Source: Eubacteriales bacterium | GTDB lineage: Bacteria; Bacillota; Clostridia; Christensenellales; Aristaeellaceae | Reading direction: 5' to 3' | NCBI GenBank assembly: GCA_028693055.1 | Contig: JAQUWD010000017.1 | Coordinates: 1-64,000 of the forward strand | Length of the DNA: 64,000 nucleotides | Shown: in pieces, positions 17,233 to 25,177 of the stretch | Layout of the letters: every line of letters starts with the position of its first letter | How positions within the stretch are numbered: position 1 is the stretch's first letter | Notes under the pieces: model-generated | The model's database searches: none | What the model was told of the DNA's origin: nothing | What the model saw: only the letters and a program-made list of their open reading frames with translations | Translations under genes and position numbers: made by a program

Positions 17233-17979
17233 ATGTACGGTGTTGTGCTGGTGGATGATGAACAAATTATTTTGCAGGGCTTACAACGCGTTTTCCCATG
17301 GGGCGATTACGGGCTGGAGGTAAAGGGTACAGCCAGCGACGGCAAAGAAGGTTTACAGCTCATTCGACAATGTAAGCCGGATATGCTGCTGACCGATATC
17401 CGAATGCCCAATATGGATGGGCTTTCGATGATCGCTGCGCTAGGCAGTGAGTTTCCGCGGATGCAGATTTCCGTGCTAACGGCTTTTCGGGATTTTGATT
17501 ACGCCAAGGAAGCCATTCGTTTAGGCGTATGCCGGTATTTGCTTAAGCCCAGCAAAATGGACGAATTAAAGGAAGCCGTTGGCTTTATGACGGAGAACCT
17601 CCGCGCCCTCCCGCCTTTGGAGGAAACCGTAACGGACGGGGAAGAAACGGGAGAGGCTGGTAACTATGTAGCCAGGGCTGCTATGCAGTATATCAAGGAG
17701 CATTTTGAAGAGCATATCAGTTTGAGCGACGTGGCGGAGCATGTTTATGTCAGCCCGTGGCATTTAAGCAAGCTGATTAACGGCCATTTGGGGCAGAGCT
17801 TCTTTGATATTTTAAATGGTTTGCGTATTTCCAAAGCCAAGGAGCTGTTGATGGATCCCGCTTTAAAGGTGCATGAAATCGCTATCCAAATCGGCTATGG
17901 AGACGTGGCCCATTTCAGCAAAAATTTTAAGAAAGCCACAGGCCAAAGCCCAATGGAGTTTCGTTCCGGAGGCCATTGA
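17233..17979 (+). CDS. YesN-type response regulator (receiver + AraC HTH)
   Basis: 248 residues. The receiver domain is at about 1-120, with VVLVDDEQIILQGL for the acidic pair, DMLLTDIRMPNMDG for the phosphoacceptor Asp (about residue 56) and YLLKPSKMDEL with the conserved Lys. A short linker leads to an AraC-type double helix-turn-helix at about 145-245, with ISLSDVAEHVYVSPWHLSKLI and VHEIAIQIGYGDVAHFSKNFKKATGQSP-like blocks. It is the partner of the YesM-type kinase two genes upstream. GGCGGCTAGGCA precedes the ATG. Likely targets are carbohydrate genes, possibly the chitobiose operon it belongs to. Confidence 0.93.
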   Translation: MYGVVLVDDEQIILQGLQRVFPWGDYGLEVKGTASDGKEGLQLIRQCKPDMLLTDIRMPNMDGLSMIAALGSEFPRMQISVLTAFRDFDYAKEAIRLGVCRYLLKPSKMDELKEAVGFMTENLRALPPLEETVTDGEETGEAGNYVARAAMQYIKEHFEEHISLSDVAEHVYVSPWHLSKLINGHLGQSFFDILNGLRISKAKELLMDPALKVHEIAIQIGYGDVAHFSKNFKKATGQSPMEFRSGGH

Positions 17980-17985
17980 AAAAGC

Positions 17986-18096
17986 ATGGCGAAAATGGGC
18001 GGCAAGGATATGCAAACGCAGCTGGAAAAAGGAAGCGTAGCTGCGGCAAACCGATCCTATGGGATGGAGCATATTGTGTTTACGGTAAAAAGGTGA
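17986..18096 (+). CDS. Possible 36-residue small ORF after the regulator gene
   Basis: An ATG at 17986 opens 36 codons that end just before a terminator. GGAGG lies 13 bases upstream, inside the end of the regulator gene, which is a long spacing. The product is basic and ends YGMEHIVFTVKR. It resembles no family I know and could be the remnant of a lost gene. It starts seven bases after the regulator stop, so translational coupling is possible. Confidence 0.25.
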   Translation: MAKMGGKDMQTQLEKGSVAAANRSYGMEHIVFTVKR

Positions 18097-18120
18097 TATC
18101 CCGCAGCTTATCCTTAAGAG

Positions 18121-18152
18121 CGCTCTGAAACAATCGGAGCGTTTCTTTTTTT
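18121..18152 (+). terminator. Rho-independent terminator of the chitobiose/YesMN operon
   Basis: CGCTCTG (18121-18127) pairs with CGGAGCG (18135-18141), one pair being G-T, around a 7-base loop. TTTCTTTTTTT follows. Confidence 0.85.
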
Positions 18153-18164
18153 ACATTTATTGAC

Positions 18165-18211
18165 TTGACATCTAGTGGTAGACAGCTGTATCCTATTGGT
18201 AGACAATTGTC
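18165..18211 (+). promoter_or_regulatory. blaI promoter with two BlaI-type operators
   Basis: TTGACA (18165-18170) and TATCCT (18189-18194) are spaced by 18 bases. Two dyads of the BlaI/MecI kind (TACAnnTGTA), GACAGCTGTA (18181-18190) and GACAATTGTC (18202-18211), lie 21 bp apart, one between the promoter boxes and one at the start of transcription. Autorepression by BlaI is the natural reading. Confidence 0.75.
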
Positions 18212-18232
18212 ACCAATAAAAGGAGGAACTCC

Positions 18233-18604
18233 ATGCCTATTCAATGCACCGAGGCGGAATGGAAGATCATGGAGGTGCTGTGGGATCACCACCCCCGCAC
18301 CATGGCGGACGTCACCAAGACGCTGGAACCGTCCACCGGCTGGACGCGCCATACGGTGATCACCTTGCTCAAGCGTATGCAGGAGAAGGGAAGCGTTCAG
18401 GTGGATGAAACGGGTAACGTGAAGCTCTACCGTCCTGCAGTTTCAAAGGAGGAAGCCTCAGCCGATCAGACCCAGAAGCTGTTAAGCCGTGTTTTCTCCG
18501 GCAAAGCGTCGCTGCTGATTAACAATCTGGTGGACTCTGGCAAGGTTACGGTCAAGGAAATGGAAGAAATGCTGCAAATGCTGAGAAACGAGGGGAAAAA
18601 ATAG
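18233..18604 (+). CDS. blaI: BlaI/MecI/CopY-family repressor
   Basis: 123 residues. A winged helix covers about 1-75 (CTEAEWKIMEVLWDHHPRTM, then WTRHTVITLLKRMQEKGSV). A C-terminal dimerisation segment of about 85-120 includes SLLINNLVDSGKVTVKEMEEM, the region usually cut by the partner protease. AGGAGG lies 6 bases before the ATG. Two fitting operators lie in its promoter. The BlaR1-type protease gene starts ten bases after the stop. It should repress its own operon until the membrane protease responds to a cell-wall or other signal. Confidence 0.95.
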   Translation: MPIQCTEAEWKIMEVLWDHHPRTMADVTKTLEPSTGWTRHTVITLLKRMQEKGSVQVDETGNVKLYRPAVSKEEASADQTQKLLSRVFSGKASLLINNLVDSGKVTVKEMEEMLQMLRNEGKK

Positions 18605-18614
18605 GGGGGATATC

Positions 18615-20246
18615 ATGCGTACCGCAACGGTCTATAATTTTTTGTTAGAAGCTAATTTAATGGCAAGCATCGCTGTCGTACTGATGATTATCGTGCGCAA
18701 ATGCTTTCGGCGCTCCTTAGGAAATAAGGCCATCTACTTCGGGTGGCTGCTGATTTCCATTCGGCTGCTGTGCCCGTTGGCGCTGCCCAACCCGGCTATC
18801 AACCAGATTAGGCCTTTTGCTGAGTCGGATCAGGCTATTCGTCCCATCGCGGGGCAATTGAAGGTGCGCTTTTTTGACGCAAGCCAGGAAATATATAGGC
18901 TTGCGATAGGCGACGATATTGGCATGGGCGGCGTAAGTCCCATGACGCGAGAGCTGAAGGCCATTGTGGAAAGCGAATACAACGGCATGCTCTCCGAACG
19001 CCTGATGGAGCTTTATGCGCTGGGCGCAACGCTAGTGCTGTGCTGGTTTGCCGTTGCCAATCTGCGATTTCGCCATAGGCTGAAATCGGATCGGATCGAG
19101 CCAATTTCCGGCAAGCTGCTGGAACAGTATCGGGAGCTTTGCACTCAAAGAAAAGTGAAGCCCGTGCCTGTATACTTTACCGACCCGCTGCCCAGCGCTT
19201 GTCTAGTAGGCGTGCTCAGGCCTTATATCGCCCTGCCGCTGACCGCCAAGCCTCAGGAGGCTATTCATGTTTTAAACCATGAAATCAGCCATTTGCAGGG
19301 GCACGATCAGATATGGGCAGTTTTGCGTTTGCTTTGTTGTGCCGTTCACTGGTTTAACCCACTGGTTTGGCTGGCGGCAGAAATGAGCCGCGTCGACGGC
19401 GAGCTAGCTTGTGATGACCGGGTAGTTGAAAAGCTGAACACGCAAGAGCGAATGGCTTATGCCAATGTGCTGGTGTTGGCTGCCGCTAGGCGAAACGCCC
19501 CCGGAGTGGCTGTGCTAGCAACCGGCATGACCATGACTGGGAAAAGGCTGAAAAGCCGTGTCAGCGCGATTTTGCATAGCGGGCAAATCAAGCGTGGTTT
19601 TGTGGTGTCCTTTATGCTCCTGAGCTGTATGGCGCTTGTCGGTGCCTTTGCCACGGCAGAATACAAGGTGTGGCCGACCATTCCAACCTATGAGCAGGCC
19701 CAAAGTATTTCCTCCGGGCCGATTGCAAGCAGCGAGGACGCAGTTGCCCGGGCGAAGGAAATCCTAGCAAATCCGTATTTCTATCATGATGTAACAAATG
19801 CCGAATGGGAGGCTCATTTGAACGAAGAGGAACGACCGTACTATAGCAGTAGCAACCAGCCACGTTATGACGTGATGGTTCGCTCGCCAGATTTTGTTCG
19901 AGATATCAGAATCAGCTTAGCGCAAGACGGTACCGTGCTTTATTTTGAAAATGGTGACTGCGGCTATGCCGATGCGGCGGCTTCCGGCAGCCTCTACGGG
20001 GAAAATCACCCTGAAAAGCAGGAGGAGCTTTACGACTTCGCACTCGGAGCCTGCGCCCAGCTGGCTACAGGGGTTCAGCCTGCCGCCGAGCGGTACGTTT
20101 ATACCGGCGACGGCGATTTCAGCAATTCCAGTCAGCATTTTACCAGCTTTTCCTTTTCTACTGACGCATGCACCTATCAACTAGGCATTCAAACAGTGCC
20201 GACGGTTCGGATTGTTCTGTACGATGCGGAAGCGTTCAATTCCTGA
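18615..20246 (+). CDS. blaR1: BlaR1-like membrane metalloprotease (M56) with non-penicillin-binding sensor
   Basis: 543 residues. Membrane helices occur near 10-30, 35-55, 130-150 and 320-340. The zinc protease motif is HEISH (His222, Glu223, His226). A second helix pair with WFNPLVWLAAEMSRVDGELACDD gives the downstream Glu and Asp. In BlaR1/MecR1 the C-terminal part is a penicillin-binding domain. Here residues beyond about 350 show no SxxK or KTG pattern and instead hold a PepSY-like stretch (SSEDAVARAKEILA, IRISLAQDGTVLYFENGD). It probably cleaves BlaI upon a signal that is not acylation by a beta-lactam. GGGGGGATATC precedes the ATG. The 3' end is 31 bases from the secreted SH3 protein gene. 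Confidence 0.9.
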   Translation: MRTATVYNFLLEANLMASIAVVLMIIVRKCFRRSLGNKAIYFGWLLISIRLLCPLALPNPAINQIRPFAESDQAIRPIAGQLKVRFFDASQEIYRLAIGDDIGMGGVSPMTRELKAIVESEYNGMLSERLMELYALGATLVLCWFAVANLRFRHRLKSDRIEPISGKLLEQYRELCTQRKVKPVPVYFTDPLPSACLVGVLRPYIALPLTAKPQEAIHVLNHEISHLQGHDQIWAVLRLLCCAVHWFNPLVWLAAEMSRVDGELACDDRVVEKLNTQERMAYANVLVLAAARRNAPGVAVLATGMTMTGKRLKSRVSAILHSGQIKRGFVVSFMLLSCMALVGAFATAEYKVWPTIPTYEQAQSISSGPIASSEDAVARAKEILANPYFYHDVTNAEWEAHLNEEERPYYSSSNQPRYDVMVRSPDFVRDIRISLAQDGTVLYFENGDCGYADAAASGSLYGENHPEKQEELYDFALGACAQLATGVQPAAERYVYTGDGDFSNSSQHFTSFSFSTDACTYQLGIQTVPTVRIVLYDAEAFNS

Positions 20247-20277
20247 TATTCGAATAACAAGGAGGGTGAAGCAACCT

Positions 20278-22011
20278 ATGAAAAGATGGATAAGCCTGCT
20301 GTTAAGCCTTATGCTGCTGGGTGCTAACGCCATGGCGGAGGATTCAACGCTGGTGAAGGACGCAATCGATTATGCAAAAGGTAACCTTACTGAGGTATAT
20401 GGCTACCGCGCCGTGGATGCAGACCATTTCGAGTTCAAGGCAGAGGATATGGGGGATTACATTCTGATTACCTATTATCCCAAGGAACGCCCGGATTGGG
20501 TCTACTCCTTTCGGGCGGCGGACGGTCAATTTAGCGACATGTTCACGCCCTTTGGAGGCACGGATTATCAGCATTATCCGGGACAGAACAGCGTATTAGA
20601 AACCCTGTATATTGCAAGAGACGAAGGCTGGTTTGCTCATTGGGATCAAGCAGCCATGAACCGAATGACGGAAACCATGGCAACGCTTGAGGTAACGCCC
20701 ACTGCCGAGCTGGCCTCCGGCCTTGCAGACGGCGCCATTACCGCCCCTAGAGCCATACAGGCTTATTTTGAATCCTGCTACGGCCCGGAAATTCGCTGGA
20801 CACTAGCTACGGGGCAATTGCGGGATGAGGTACTATCTCGCTGGGGCTTAGAGCCGGAGAAGGAAGCGGACAAGCAGGGCATACAAACCTATACGCTCTT
20901 GGATGGAACCACCGGCGTAACCCAATTTGCGGGAGAAGCGCCTCGGGAGCTACGCGCCGCCTTTGCTCACCCCAAGCTGAAGAATTGGACGCTCTTGTGC
21001 GGCGCGGTAATCTCTCGAGCTTCTGGGATTGGCATGCAGACAGGTCTTACCGGCATTGGCTATGCGGCTTTTGAAAAGAAGGGACAGCGCTTATTAGCGA
21101 CGGCTTTTCAAAAGCGCGGCGAAGACTGGCAGGTACTCCCAGTGGGTGAAAAGGCGCTGTTGACCGAGGGACAGCTTTCCATTTCATGTGATTCTGCTTT
21201 TTTTCTTGAATATAGTTTGGGAGAGGAAGAAAAAAAGATTTTCACCATTACTCCAACGTACAACGAAAAGTCAGGGGTGGTGCTCAGTCAGCTACAGGAA
21301 TATCGGTATGAAAATCAACAGACGGGAAGCTGGATCACCATAAACGATAGGATGCAAACCGAAAATGGGCTTGGTCAGTGGTATCATGTCGTTTCCTGCG
21401 CGTCCGGCCAGCCGCCGCAGGAAGCGGATTTTCCCGTGAATGCGCCTCAATATCTGGAGATGATTGATATCACTGTCTTTCCAAAAACCGCCGAGGCCTG
21501 CGCACAGGCGGAAACCTATACGCTGCCGGAAAATTGTGGCCTAACGGTGGGCGTTCATCTGCGCAAGGAGACCTCGTCCCGTTCCCGAGACTTGGGCGAC
21601 TACAATCCTGGTACGATTGTGGAGGTTTTAGAGACGGTGCCGGGTAATCCCAGTCCATGGGCGCATGTGCGCATTGGATCGGTGGAAGGATATATGAGCG
21701 CTGTCTACGTGGATTATGTTGGCTCTGTATGCACAATGAACGCCTTTAAATATGGCGCGTTACCCGTAGCCAAAACCAAAAAAGCGCTTTCGCTGAAAAA
21801 AGGGATAGGCTGGCTGGACGGTACTGTTCAGGAACTAGCCGTAGGCACAAAGATGCATGTGCTAGCCCAGCACGATCAGTGGCTGCACGTCATGCTTCCG
21901 TCAAGCGGCGAGCCGGGCTGGATGATGGACAGTGACGGTATCGACGGATACGTGAAAGCTGCTGATGTGATACAGGCAGGCGCCTCTTTGCAATTGGACT
22001 GGATGGAATAA
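20278..22011 (+). CDS. Secreted protein with SH3-like domains, unknown role
   Basis: 577 residues from the ATG at 20278 (AAGGAGGG 10 bases upstream). The signal peptide is MKRWISLLLSLMLLGANAMA. Residues of about 25-420 have no family I can name. The C-terminal 150 residues hold a bacterial SH3 domain (GLTVGVHLRKETSSRSRDLG, PWAHVRIGSVEGYMSAVYVDYV) and a second SH3-like stretch (VGTKMHVLAQHDQWLHVMLP, IDGYVKAADV). Such domains bind cell wall or other surface polymers. It is the third gene after blaI-blaR1, so it is probably induced with them and may be the effector of that switch. Confidence 0.75.
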   Translation: MKRWISLLLSLMLLGANAMAEDSTLVKDAIDYAKGNLTEVYGYRAVDADHFEFKAEDMGDYILITYYPKERPDWVYSFRAADGQFSDMFTPFGGTDYQHYPGQNSVLETLYIARDEGWFAHWDQAAMNRMTETMATLEVTPTAELASGLADGAITAPRAIQAYFESCYGPEIRWTLATGQLRDEVLSRWGLEPEKEADKQGIQTYTLLDGTTGVTQFAGEAPRELRAAFAHPKLKNWTLLCGAVISRASGIGMQTGLTGIGYAAFEKKGQRLLATAFQKRGEDWQVLPVGEKALLTEGQLSISCDSAFFLEYSLGEEEKKIFTITPTYNEKSGVVLSQLQEYRYENQQTGSWITINDRMQTENGLGQWYHVVSCASGQPPQEADFPVNAPQYLEMIDITVFPKTAEACAQAETYTLPENCGLTVGVHLRKETSSRSRDLGDYNPGTIVEVLETVPGNPSPWAHVRIGSVEGYMSAVYVDYVGSVCTMNAFKYGALPVAKTKKALSLKKGIGWLDGTVQELAVGTKMHVLAQHDQWLHVMLPSSGEPGWMMDSDGIDGYVKAADVIQAGASLQLDWME

Positions 22012-22013
22012 GC

Positions 22014-22050
22014 AAAGCCGCGGCATGGAGTGCATCCACGCCGCGGCTTT
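22014..22050. terminator. Bidirectional terminator between convergent genes
   Basis: AAAGCCGCGGC (22014-22024) pairs exactly with GCCGCGGCTTT (22040-22050) across a 15-base loop. It can end transcripts from both the SH3 protein gene and nagA. Confidence 0.85.
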
Positions 22051-22070
22051 CCTCATAAAAATGTAGTTCC

Positions 22071-23186
22071 TTAGCCAATAGTTTCTACAAAGGTAAACGT
22101 TTGGTCAAACCGTGCCAAAATCGCCGGTGCGCCCAGCTCAATTTCGCCCATATCTTCGTTTCCGATGGAAAGAGCGGGTGTTTTGGTGGTCATTGTTGCC
22201 GCGTCCTCAGGGGTCGCGCCAAACTTCATCAAATTCTGGAAAGCCCGGATCATGGTCAGCGTGCTGCCCGCTAGGGTGCCGTCGGCCAGCCTTGCCGCGC
22301 CGTCCTTCACAAACACATCCTGTCCGCCCAATTGATATTGTCCATCCGGCATTCCGGCGGCTTCCATTGCGTCGGTAATGGCGACGGTATGCTCCTTGCC
22401 CTTGCACAGCATCAGCATACGCACAATGTCGGGATGCAGATGAATGCCGTCGCTGATGACTTCGCAATTCAAGCGTGCATCCACCATGGCAGCGCCGGGA
22501 ACGCCGGGCTTGCGGTGGTTAAGGGGCGATTGGGCGTTAAAGGTATGGGTCACATGGTTCGCGCCATGATCGGCTGCGGCATGGACGGTTTCAGCCGTCG
22601 CGTCCGTATGTCCGATGCTTACCGTGATTCCTTTGTCGGTTAATGTCTTGATAAAGGAGAGAGCGCCTTCTTTTTCGGGAGCCATGGTGATCAAACGCAC
22701 GATTCCTTCATATCCGCCGGTATAATGCTCCCAGTTTTCTTCGCTGGGATTTGCAAAATACTGCTTTAATTGTGCGCCTGCTTTGCTCTCAGCCAAGAAG
22801 GGAGCCTCCATATGCGCTCCCAGCACAATGGCTCCATTTGGCTCAGGCCGATCCATTACCGCCTTAATTCCCTTTAAAGCGGTGACGGTATCTTCGGGGC
22901 TGGCACTCATGGTGGTGGGCAGGAAGGCGGCAACGCCATGCTTTTTCAGCTCTCGGCTCATATGCCGCACAGCTTCCTCGCCATTCATGGTATCCTTGCC
23001 CATAAAGGCATGAATATGAACGTCTACGAAGCCCGGCAGCACATAATCTCCCTTTAAATCGATGGTTTCTTCTCCATCTGCCATCAGTCCGGTACCGATG
23101 GCTGCAATTTTTCCATCCTTAAGCAAAAGATCCGTCTTATCTTGAAATTGACCATTGATGAAGGCTTTACCGTTTTGAAGCAGCAT
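22071..23186 (-). CDS. nagA: N-acetylglucosamine-6-phosphate deacetylase
   Basis: 371 residues of the amidohydrolase fold. The N-terminal metal motif is GFVDVHIHAFMG. GAHMEAPFL holds the metal-binding Glu. ITVSIGHTDATAETVHAAAD and VTHTFNAQSPLNHRKPG carry further His ligands. The catalytic Asp is in VAITDAMEAAGMPDGQY. It removes acetate from GlcNAc-6-phosphate to give glucosamine-6-phosphate. It starts 30 bases after the PotD gene stop and reads as the last gene of the ArsR-Pot operon. It would complete the route begun by the chitobiose phosphorylase and mutase on the other strand. No NagB deaminase is in the window. Confidence 0.95.
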   Translation of the reverse strand: MLLQNGKAFINGQFQDKTDLLLKDGKIAAIGTGLMADGEETIDLKGDYVLPGFVDVHIHAFMGKDTMNGEEAVRHMSRELKKHGVAAFLPTTMSASPEDTVTALKGIKAVMDRPEPNGAIVLGAHMEAPFLAESKAGAQLKQYFANPSEENWEHYTGGYEGIVRLITMAPEKEGALSFIKTLTDKGITVSIGHTDATAETVHAAADHGANHVTHTFNAQSPLNHRKPGVPGAAMVDARLNCEVISDGIHLHPDIVRMLMLCKGKEHTVAITDAMEAAGMPDGQYQLGGQDVFVKDGAARLADGTLAGSTLTMIRAFQNLMKFGATPEDAATMTTKTPALSIGNEDMGEIELGAPAILARFDQTFTFVETIG

Positions 23187-23215
23187 GGGTACATATCTCC
23201 CTTTCGTGTTACATT

Positions 23216-24253
23216 TTATTGCAGCTTAAATGCAGTATAAATATCGGTGTAGATAGACTGCGCTTCGCCAACATCCTGTACGATTTCGGAACCCTTCATA
23301 ACGTCGTCGGGGATGCAAACGGCGGGGTTAGACCAGTATGCGTCGCTCAGGTATTCCTCGGCAGCCTTGTTTACGTTGGTGTAGCCTTGATACTCGGCGT
23401 TATGGGCGGCAACCTCCGGATTCATGATATAGTCTAGAAATGCATGAGCACTGTCCACGTGCTTAGAAGCAGCGGTCAGTACAAAGCCGTCAATGCCGAA
23501 GCCGATCCCCTCCTTGGGGTATACCACTTGAAACTGAGGAGCATCTGTTTGCAGCAGCGAGGCGAAGGACGCATAGATAAAGCCCACGCTGGCTTCGCCA
23601 CTAACCAAGGCTGCATAGGATTCGGTGTCGCCGAAGGCGCGGATGTTCTTATAGAGCGGCATCAGCTTTTCCTTCGCTTGCGCCAGAATTTCAGGGTCGG
23701 TTTCATTCATGCTATAGCCCATGGATTTGAGGGTGACGCCGATAATCACGCGGTCCAAGTCCAATGTGCCGATGCTGTCCTGCAGCGCTTCGTTCCAGAG
23801 GTCTTCGTAGCCGGTGATCTCGAACGGTACCTTCTCAGGATCGTATACGATCAAGGTGCAGCCGGAAACATAGGGGATCACATATTCGTTTTCCGGATCA
23901 TAGAATTGGCTCATGTAGGTAGGGTTGAGATTGCCATAATTAGTAAACTTGCTTTTGTCCAGCTTCTGGATCAATCCTTCCTGACGCAGGATATCCAACG
24001 AGTAATCGCTGGTTAGAATCAAGTCGTAGCCTTCGCCGCCGGATTGGCTGATCTTTAGCAGCATCTCGTCAATGGATTCCATGGGAGACCAGACAACCTT
24101 AATGCCTGTTTCCTCCGTAAAAGCATTCAGGGTATCTTCATCCACATAGCCCTCCCAGCTCAAAATATTGACGACCTTTTCCTCCTCGGCAAGGCCTAAA
24201 AGAGGCAGGGCTGACAGACATAGGCACAGGATCAACGCCATGATTTTTTTCAT
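23216..24253 (-). CDS. potD: Spermidine/putrescine-binding protein
   Basis: 345 residues with a signal peptide MKKIMALILCLCLSALPLLG ending in a likely Ala cleavage site before EEEK. The mature part opens VVNILSWEGYVDEDTLNAFT, typical of PotD/PotF, and contains SGGEGYDLILTSDYSLDIL, YVIPYVSGCTLIVYDPEKV and the C-terminal YWSNPAVCIPDDV. It captures polyamines outside the cell for the PotABC importer. A substrate other than spermidine or putrescine is possible. The gene follows potC by 69 bases. An AAAGGAGAAATATCAAT ribosome site is present. Confidence 0.92.
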   Translation of the reverse strand: MKKIMALILCLCLSALPLLGLAEEEKVVNILSWEGYVDEDTLNAFTEETGIKVVWSPMESIDEMLLKISQSGGEGYDLILTSDYSLDILRQEGLIQKLDKSKFTNYGNLNPTYMSQFYDPENEYVIPYVSGCTLIVYDPEKVPFEITGYEDLWNEALQDSIGTLDLDRVIIGVTLKSMGYSMNETDPEILAQAKEKLMPLYKNIRAFGDTESYAALVSGEASVGFIYASFASLLQTDAPQFQVVYPKEGIGFGIDGFVLTAASKHVDSAHAFLDYIMNPEVAAHNAEYQGYTNVNKAAEEYLSDAYWSNPAVCIPDDVMKGSEIVQDVGEAQSIYTDIYTAFKLQ

Positions 24254-24322
24254 ATTGATATTTCTCCTTTCAAACTTAGGGTTCCTTTGGATTTGGTTGT
24301 TGTTTTATGTCATTGGTCGGTT

Positions 24323-25171
24323 TTATTCCGACGTAAGACCCATTTGGTTTCGGCTGGAACGGGCTTTCTTTACCGCTCCCAGGTAGCGGCTGAGCGCGGC
24401 AAAGATAAAGGCGGCGGCGATCATCAAGGAGCATAAAGCGTTTACTACGGGGCTTACGCCCACCTTGACGCTGGAGTAGATCTTAATGGGTAACGTGCCT
24501 TCACCAGCGCCGTAAACGAAGAAGCTAATAACAAAATCGTCCATGGACATGGCAAGCGCCAGAAAGCTGCCGCTGATAATAGCCGGTCGGCATAGGGGAA
24601 GGGTGATATCCCGCAGCACCCGCGCCGAGGACGCCCCCAAATCCCGTGCTGCGTCGAATAGGGATTGATCCATCCCCACCAAACGGCTTTTTACCGATAG
24701 AAAGACATACGGAACGCAGAAGGTGACGTGAGCCATGACTAGCCGCGCTTCGTTTCCGCGTATCCCCAGCGCGTTGAAAATAACCATGAAGGCAAGGCCA
24801 AGGATGATCTCCGGGATCATGATAGGTAGAGTAACCATGGACTCCATCACAGCGTCAAACCAGCCCGACCGACGCTTTCCATCCAGCGCCCGCTGGGTCA
24901 TGCCAATTGCGCCCAGCGTTCCGATCACTCCGGAAATCAGCACGGACCACAGCGCAACCTTGACGCTTAACCAAAGCGCGTCCAGATAGCCGCCCCGTCC
25001 TTCAAAAAGACTATCGTACCAACGGGTGCTCCAGCCGGTAAAGGCTAGTGGAATACGAGCGGTGTTATCGTTGAAGGAGTATACCACCACCACAATAATT
25101 GGCAGGTACAGCACCAGCAGCACTAAGGACATAAACGCGAGGGAACCGAAGGAGTGTTTTTTCATATTCAT
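24323..25171 (-). CDS. potC: Polyamine ABC transporter permease PotC
   Basis: 282 residues with about six membrane helices, beginning with LAFMSLVLLVLYLPIIVVVV. The PotC signature YSFNDN follows the first helix. The EAA loop that contacts the ATPase is DAARDLGASSARVLRDITLPLCRPAI. It forms the transmembrane channel with PotB. Its start lies six bases past the potB stop. GGAGGCGATGAAT precedes the ATG. Confidence 0.94.
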   Translation of the reverse strand: MNMKKHSFGSLAFMSLVLLVLYLPIIVVVVYSFNDNTARIPLAFTGWSTRWYDSLFEGRGGYLDALWLSVKVALWSVLISGVIGTLGAIGMTQRALDGKRRSGWFDAVMESMVTLPIMIPEIILGLAFMVIFNALGIRGNEARLVMAHVTFCVPYVFLSVKSRLVGMDQSLFDAARDLGASSARVLRDITLPLCRPAIISGSFLALAMSMDDFVISFFVYGAGEGTLPIKIYSSVKVGVSPVVNALCSLMIAAAFIFAALSRYLGAVKKARSSRNQMGLTSE

Positions 25172-25177
25172 CGCCTC

